Translations under genes and position numbers: made by a program
Shown: positions 5,359 through 8,521 of the stretch, piece after piece
Numbering within the stretch: position 1 is the first letter of the stretch
How the letters are laid out: each line of letters begins with the position of its first letter
Notes under the pieces: generated by a model
Database searches by the model: none
What the model was told of the DNA's origin: nothing
Seen by the model: only the letters and a program-made list of their open reading frames with translations
Source of the DNA: Burkholderiales bacterium
Lineage (GTDB): Bacteria; Pseudomonadota; Gammaproteobacteria; Burkholderiales; Burkholderiaceae_A
Direction: 5' to 3'
Assembly (NCBI GenBank): GCA_030828265.1
Contig: JAURCW010000043.1
Coordinates: 1-8,521 of the forward strand
DNA: 8,521 nucleotides

Positions 5359-6087
5359 ATGACCAGCATTGCCGCACCGTCGCCGCACCGACAACCCGAC
5401 TGCATTGCCCCAAGCATTCTCTCCGCCGACTTCGCCCGACTTGGCGAAGAGGTCAAGGCGGTTGAATCGGCGGGGGCCGGATTCATTCACTTCGACGTCA
5501 TGGACAACCACTACGTGCCCAACCTTACTGTGGGGCCTTTGGTTTGTAAGGCTATCCGACCGCACGTCAGTATTCCTATCGATGTGCATCTCATGGTCTC
5601 GCCAGTGGATTCCCTCATAAGCGATTTCGCCAAAGCGGGCGCCGACATCATTACCTTCCACCCCGAAGCCTCCAACCATGTGCACCGAAGCCTTCAACTC
5701 ATTAAAGACCAGGGCTGCAAGGCAGGGCTTGTCTTTAACCCCAGCACCCCGCTTGAGCATCTTGACTGGGTGATGGAGAGCCTCGACATGATTCTTCTTA
5801 TGAGTGTGAACCCTGGCTTTGGCGGTCAGGCATTCATTCCAGAAACCTTGCAGAAGGTGAAAGCCGTACGGCAAAAAATTGATGACCACTGCAACAAAGG
5901 GGGTCAGCCTATTCGGCTGGAAGTCGATGGTGGCATTAAGGTGGACAACATCGCACAAGTTATGCGTGCAGGGGCGGATACCTTCGTGGCCGGGTCCGCG
6001 GTGTTTGGTGCGCCGGATGCCGACGGCAAGGGCTATAACGAGATCTTTAAGGCCTTCAACCAGGCCATCGTCGCCGGCCGTTCATGA
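5359..6087 (+). CDS. rpe: Ribulose-phosphate 3-epimerase
   Basis: Rpe interconverts D-ribulose 5-phosphate and D-xylulose 5-phosphate in the cytosol (pentose phosphate pathway and, where present, the Calvin cycle). The 242-residue protein is a TIM barrel with the complete signature: [14 protein letters not shown] (16-29), [12 protein letters not shown] (44-55), DVHLMV (75-80), FHPEAS (100-105), VFNPSTPL (125-132), [13 protein letters not shown] (149-161), LEVDGGI (187-193) and VAGSAVFG near the C-terminus. The metal ligands His44, Asp46, His77 and Asp190 are all present, with Asp46 and Asp190 as the acid/base pair, so it should be active. The N-terminus is about ten residues longer than E. 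coli Rpe, but the strong GGGAGGAG site supports this start. It shares ATGA with trpE, so it is the first firmly identified gene of an rpe-trpEGD operon. Confidence 0.98.
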   Translation: MTSIAAPSPHRQPDCIAPSILSADFARLGEEVKAVESAGAGFIHFDVMDNHYVPNLTVGPLVCKAIRPHVSIPIDVHLMVSPVDSLISDFAKAGADIITFHPEASNHVHRSLQLIKDQGCKAGLVFNPSTPLEHLDWVMESLDMILLMSVNPGFGGQAFIPETLQKVKAVRQKIDDHCNKGGQPIRLEVDGGIKVDNIAQVMRAGADTFVAGSAVFGAPDADGKGYNEIFKAFNQAIVAGRS

Positions 6088-7619
6088 CCCCGATGATTGA
6101 CCTCGCCCGATTTTGCTCTCTGGCGAGGCAGGGCTATAACCGTATTCCTGTGAATAGACAGTTGAATGCCGACCTCGACACACCCTTATCGGCCTACCTC
6201 AAGCTTGCCGAGGGTCCTTATTCGTTTTTGTTGGAGTCGGTGGTGGGTGGCGAACGTTTTGGTCGTTACTCCTTTATCGGCCTGCCGGCCCAGCAACTCA
6301 TTCGTGCCTTTGACCGCACTATCCAAACTTGCGTCATCGCAAACGGCAAGGCGCAACGGGTCACGGAGTTGCAGGACGATCCTCTGGTTTTTTTGGAAGG
6401 CTTTATGGCGGGGTTTCGGCTTGCACCTGTTGAGGGGCTGCCCAGGTTCGCGGGCGGTCTTGCAGGCTATTTTGGTTACGACACCATTCGTTACATCGAA
6501 AAGCGGCTTGACTCCAAAGAGGCGAAGGCTCGGCCCGACCCAATGGGCTTGCCGGACCTGCAGCTCCTGCTTACAGAGAGCCTTGCGGTTTTTGACAACC
6601 TCGCGGGCAGGCTCTCGTTATTTCAGTTTGCTGCAATTGGCCCCGAGCCTACCGACCAAGAATTGCATCAGGCCTTCGATAAGGCTCAGGCCGAGCTTGA
6701 TATCGCAGTGGCTCGCCTTCGTTCCCCGCTAAGCCCACCTCAGGAGAATGCCGCTGCGAATCAGGGCCAGAGCTGTCGAGGCTTTCAGAAAGAAGACTAT
6801 TTGCAGGCGGTGGCTCGCGCCAAAGACTACATCGCTCAGGGCGATGTCATGCAGGTAGTGCTCGCCCAGCTCATCGAGCGCGACTATCAAGGCTCACCCT
6901 TAACTCTTTATCGCGCCCTTCGAGCCCTGAACCCTTCCCCTTACATGTACTTCTACGACATGGGTGACTTTCAAATCATTGGGGCCTCCCCCGAAATTCT
7001 TGTCCGACAGGACTGCGAGGCGGGGGGCCAGTCGCGCATTACCATTCGGCCCATTGCGGGCACTCGGCCTCGGGGGGTAAGCCAAGCCCAAGACCTTGCC
7101 CTGGAGGCCGAGCTTAAGGCCGATCCCAAAGAGCGGGCCGAGCATGTGATGCTCATTGACCTTGCCCGTAACGATGTGGGTCGTATCGCCAAGATCGGCA
7201 GTGTGCGTGTGAACGAACAGATGGTGGTTGAGCGGTATTCCCATGTCATGCATCTTGTAAGCGATGTAGAGGGCGAGCTTAACGACGGGCTGTCGGCCAT
7301 GGATGTTTTACGCGCCAGCTTTCCTGCGGGCACCTTAAGTGGCGCGCCTAAAATTCGCGCCATGGAAATCATTGATGAGCTAGAGCCTGTTAAGCGCGGC
7401 ATCTACGGCGGGGCCTGCGGTTATTGGTCGTTTACGGGACAGATGGACCTTGCCATTGCTATACGCACCGGCATTCTTAAAGACGAAACACTTTATGTGT
7501 CGGCGGGGGCCGGCATTGTCGCGGACTCTGTTCCCGAGAGTGAATGGAAAGAGACTGAGACCAAGGCGCGTGCGGTTTTGCATGCCGCAGAAATTGCCGA
7601 ACGAGGGCTTGAGCCATGA
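6084..7619 (+). CDS. trpE: Anthranilate synthase component I
   Basis: TrpE makes anthranilate from chorismate using ammonia delivered by TrpG; this is the first committed step of tryptophan synthesis in the cytosol. The 511-residue length is normal. The N-terminal domain carries LLES (49-52), the conserved tryptophan feedback-binding motif, so allosteric inhibition is likely retained. The chorismate-binding domain (from about residue 235) has IAGTRPRG (324-331), [10 protein letters not shown] (359-368), [12 protein letters not shown] (415-426) and GIYGGACGY further on, all as expected for an active enzyme. The ATG at 6084 lies in an ATGA overlap with the rpe stop, which suggests coupled translation; an ATG three codons later (6093) is possible. 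It overlaps trpG by four bases at its end. Confidence 0.98.
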   Translation: MTPMIDLARFCSLARQGYNRIPVNRQLNADLDTPLSAYLKLAEGPYSFLLESVVGGERFGRYSFIGLPAQQLIRAFDRTIQTCVIANGKAQRVTELQDDPLVFLEGFMAGFRLAPVEGLPRFAGGLAGYFGYDTIRYIEKRLDSKEAKARPDPMGLPDLQLLLTESLAVFDNLAGRLSLFQFAAIGPEPTDQELHQAFDKAQAELDIAVARLRSPLSPPQENAAANQGQSCRGFQKEDYLQAVARAKDYIAQGDVMQVVLAQLIERDYQGSPLTLYRALRALNPSPYMYFYDMGDFQIIGASPEILVRQDCEAGGQSRITIRPIAGTRPRGVSQAQDLALEAELKADPKERAEHVMLIDLARNDVGRIAKIGSVRVNEQMVVERYSHVMHLVSDVEGELNDGLSAMDVLRASFPAGTLSGAPKIRAMEIIDELEPVKRGIYGGACGYWSFTGQMDLAIAIRTGILKDETLYVSAGAGIVADSVPESEWKETETKARAVLHAAEIAERGLEP

Positions 7620-8239
7620 CTATGCCCAAGCCACTCACGGGCCATCGGCTTCTGATGATCGATAACTACGACTCCTTCACTTACAACCTTGTCCAGTATT
7701 TCGGCGAGCTCGGCGCCCAGGTTCAGACCATTCGAAACGACGACCTCTCGGTGGACGATGCCCTTGGCCTAAAACCCGACGGCATTGTTATTTCACCGGG
7801 CCCCTGCAGTCCTGCGCAGGCCGGCATCTCGGTGGCCCTTATTCAGGCTGTTGCAGCCAGACCCAAGCCCTTGCCCTTGCTTGGGGTCTGCCTGGGCCAC
7901 CAGGCCATTGGCGAGGCTTTCGGCGCCAAGGTCTTGCAGGCTAAGCGCCTTATGCACGGCAAGACCTCCAAAGTAGAGCACCTTGGACGCAGCGTCTTTG
8001 CTGGGTTGAACAATCCACTCACGGTCACCCGCTATCACTCGCTTGCGGTTGAGCGCACTAGCCTACCAAGGGAACTCGAGGTCACAGCCTGGACTGATGA
8101 CCAAGAAGTTATGGGCCTGGCCCATAGGCAACTTCCTATTCATGGGGTGCAGTTTCACCCAGAGTCCATTCTTACCGAACAGGGCCATGAACTCTTGCAG
8201 AACTTTTTGAATCTTGTTGCGGGCAATCGTCTGCCCTAG
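7616..8239 (+). CDS. trpG: Anthranilate synthase component II (glutamine amidotransferase)
   Basis: TrpG is the class-I glutamine amidotransferase subunit that releases ammonia from glutamine and channels it to TrpE. The 207-residue protein begins its core with [14 protein letters not shown] (12-25) and has SPGPCSP (60-66), the nucleophile motif [12 protein letters not shown] with Cys92 (89-100), and the C-terminal QFHPES with His181 and Glu183. The catalytic triad is complete. It has no fused TrpD domain, unlike the enterobacterial TrpGD. The ATG at 7616 shares ATGA with the trpE stop; ATGs at 7622 and 7655 are in frame, the last sitting just before the core IDNYDSF. In some bacteria the same subunit also serves aminodeoxychorismate synthase (PabA role), which cannot be decided from this window. 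Confidence 0.98.
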   Translation: MTMPKPLTGHRLLMIDNYDSFTYNLVQYFGELGAQVQTIRNDDLSVDDALGLKPDGIVISPGPCSPAQAGISVALIQAVAARPKPLPLLGVCLGHQAIGEAFGAKVLQAKRLMHGKTSKVEHLGRSVFAGLNNPLTVTRYHSLAVERTSLPRELEVTAWTDDQEVMGLAHRQLPIHGVQFHPESILTEQGHELLQNFLNLVAGNRLP

Positions 8240-8313
8240 CCCTATTTTAGTGCCTGTGGAATCTTCCTCTCTCCCCCTCATAACGCTGCACAAACTGGCT
8301 TAAGGAGATCGTA
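8240..8313 (+). promoter_or_regulatory. trpG-trpD gap with strong trpD Shine-Dalgarno
   Basis: Seventy-four bases separate trpG from trpD, in contrast to the 4-base overlaps upstream. AAGGAG (8302-8307) stands six bases before the trpD ATG and fixes its start. An 18-base pyrimidine run (8262-8279) lies in the middle. I see no clear hairpin terminator and no convincing internal promoter, so trpD is probably read from the same transcript but initiates translation independently. Confidence 0.7.
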
Positions 8314-8521
8314 ATGACCGCATTGACAGGTTCGACAGGTTCGACAGGTTCGACAGGTTCGCTCACAAATGCACTGCAGCAGCTCGTGGATGGGCACGAC
8401 CTCAGCACCGAGACCATGACCGCCTGCATGCGGCAGATGATGGCAGGCGAAGCCTCTGCGGTTCAGATGGCAGCTTTTCTTATGGGTCTGCGGTCAAAGG
8501 GTGAGTCGATTACCGAAATTA
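8314..8521 (+). CDS. trpD: Anthranilate phosphoribosyltransferase, N-terminal part (cut by window edge)
   Basis: TrpD transfers phosphoribosyl from PRPP to anthranilate, the second step of tryptophan synthesis. Only the first 69 codons are present. From residue 17 the sequence follows the family's N-terminal helical domain: LTNALQQLVDGHDL (17-30), then MTACMRQMMAGEAS (35-48), then MAAFLMGLRSKGESITEI (52-69), the usual start of the pattern ahead of the PRPP-binding region, which lies beyond the window. Residues 5-16 are (Thr-Gly-Ser)4, encoded by a perfect 9-base tandem repeat; this extends the N-terminus by roughly ten residues relative to the family members I recall. The ATG at 8314 is supported by AAGGAG six bases upstream, so the repeat is translated. 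The phosphoribosyltransferase active site cannot be checked here. Confidence 0.95.
   Translation, partial: MTALTGSTGSTGSTGSLTNALQQLVDGHDLSTETMTACMRQMMAGEASAVQMAAFLMGLRSKGESITEI
8325..8361 (+). repeat. 9-base tandem repeat, four copies, in the trpD 5' end
   Basis: Four perfect copies of ACAGGTTCG lie end to end (8326-8334, 8335-8343, 8344-8352, 8353-8361), with one extra matching base at 8325. The unit is a multiple of three and in frame with trpD, so each copy adds Thr-Gly-Ser at residues 5-16. Gain or loss of copies would change the length of the N-terminus without breaking the frame. Confidence 0.97.

Noticed and set aside
5140..5958. A 272-codon minus-strand open frame across rpe and the mltA N-terminus
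   Set aside because: It lies antisense to rpe, whose motifs are complete, and out of frame with mltA. Its translation has no recognisable motif and is rich in His and Val as expected from a reverse-complement shadow.
6900..7402. Antisense open frames of 117 and 143 codons within trpE
   Set aside because: They oppose the conserved chorismate-binding domain. Long antisense frames are common in GC-rich genes, and these show no family features.
8240..8313. An internal promoter or terminator between trpG and trpD
   Set aside because: There is no well-spaced -35/-10 pair and no stable hairpin with a T-run; only a pyrimidine run and a Shine-Dalgarno are visible.
8247..8429. A minus-strand frame encoding Glu-Pro-Val repeats over the trpD start
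   Set aside because: The repeats are only the reverse reading of the 9-base array in trpD, whose own start has a strong Shine-Dalgarno and conserved downstream sequence.
1..8521. Mobile elements, CRISPR arrays, toxin-antitoxin pairs or defence genes
   Set aside because: No transposase, integrase, long terminal inverted repeats, spaced repeats or recognisable defence motifs appear. All well-supported genes look like native housekeeping genes with similar base composition.

Overview
The window looks like a chromosomal housekeeping segment of a betaproteobacterium, most likely of the order Burkholderiales. That view rests on the protein families (a YoaB-like Rid protein, CutA1, DUF3750, DUF3025, MltA) and on rpe running straight into trpE-trpG-trpD, an arrangement typical of that group. 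The DNA is moderately GC-rich. I see no insertion sequence, phage gene, tRNA, rRNA or CRISPR array. Gene density is very high: neighbours abut or overlap almost everywhere, and no gap exceeds about 130 bases.

Left part (1-2057). The minus strand starts with the N-terminal fragment of an unrecognised gene (start at 121). Just upstream of it lies a YoaB-like Rid-family gene (152-502), transcribed the same way. Divergent from ridA is a CutA1 gene (556-876). Convergent with cutA is a 366-residue membrane protein of the YdjM 'metal-dependent hydrolase' family (957-2057, minus).

Middle part (2058-5289). A 130-base divergent gap precedes a DUF3750 gene with an N-terminal export signal (2188-3018, plus). 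Its last 44 bases overlap, tail to tail, a DUF3025 gene (2975-3748, minus). DUF3025 follows the lytic transglycosylase gene mltA (3750-5216, minus) after one base, so the two are probably co-transcribed and translationally coupled. MltA has a long low-complexity linker after its lipobox, and a G8 run (coding strand) falls inside that linker. A 27-codon plus-strand ORF for a tiny single-pass membrane protein (5206-5289) overlaps the mltA start head to head.

Right part (5345-8521). An operon for ribulose-phosphate 3-epimerase (rpe), anthranilate synthase components I and II (trpE, trpG) and anthranilate phosphoribosyltransferase (trpD, cut by the window end) runs rightward. rpe/trpE and trpE/trpG share 4-base ATGA overlaps. 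trpD sits after a 74-base gap with its own strong Shine-Dalgarno. TrpE and TrpG convert chorismate to anthranilate, and TrpD attaches phosphoribosyl from PRPP. Rpe belongs to the pentose phosphate pathway that feeds ribose-phosphate supply.

I do not see a new multi-gene system. The most interesting points are a perfect 4 x 9-base in-frame tandem repeat at the start of trpD giving (Thr-Gly-Ser)4, the unlisted micro-protein overlapping the mltA start, the G8 run early in mltA, and a possible papain-like motif in DUF3750 with Ser where Cys would be expected.
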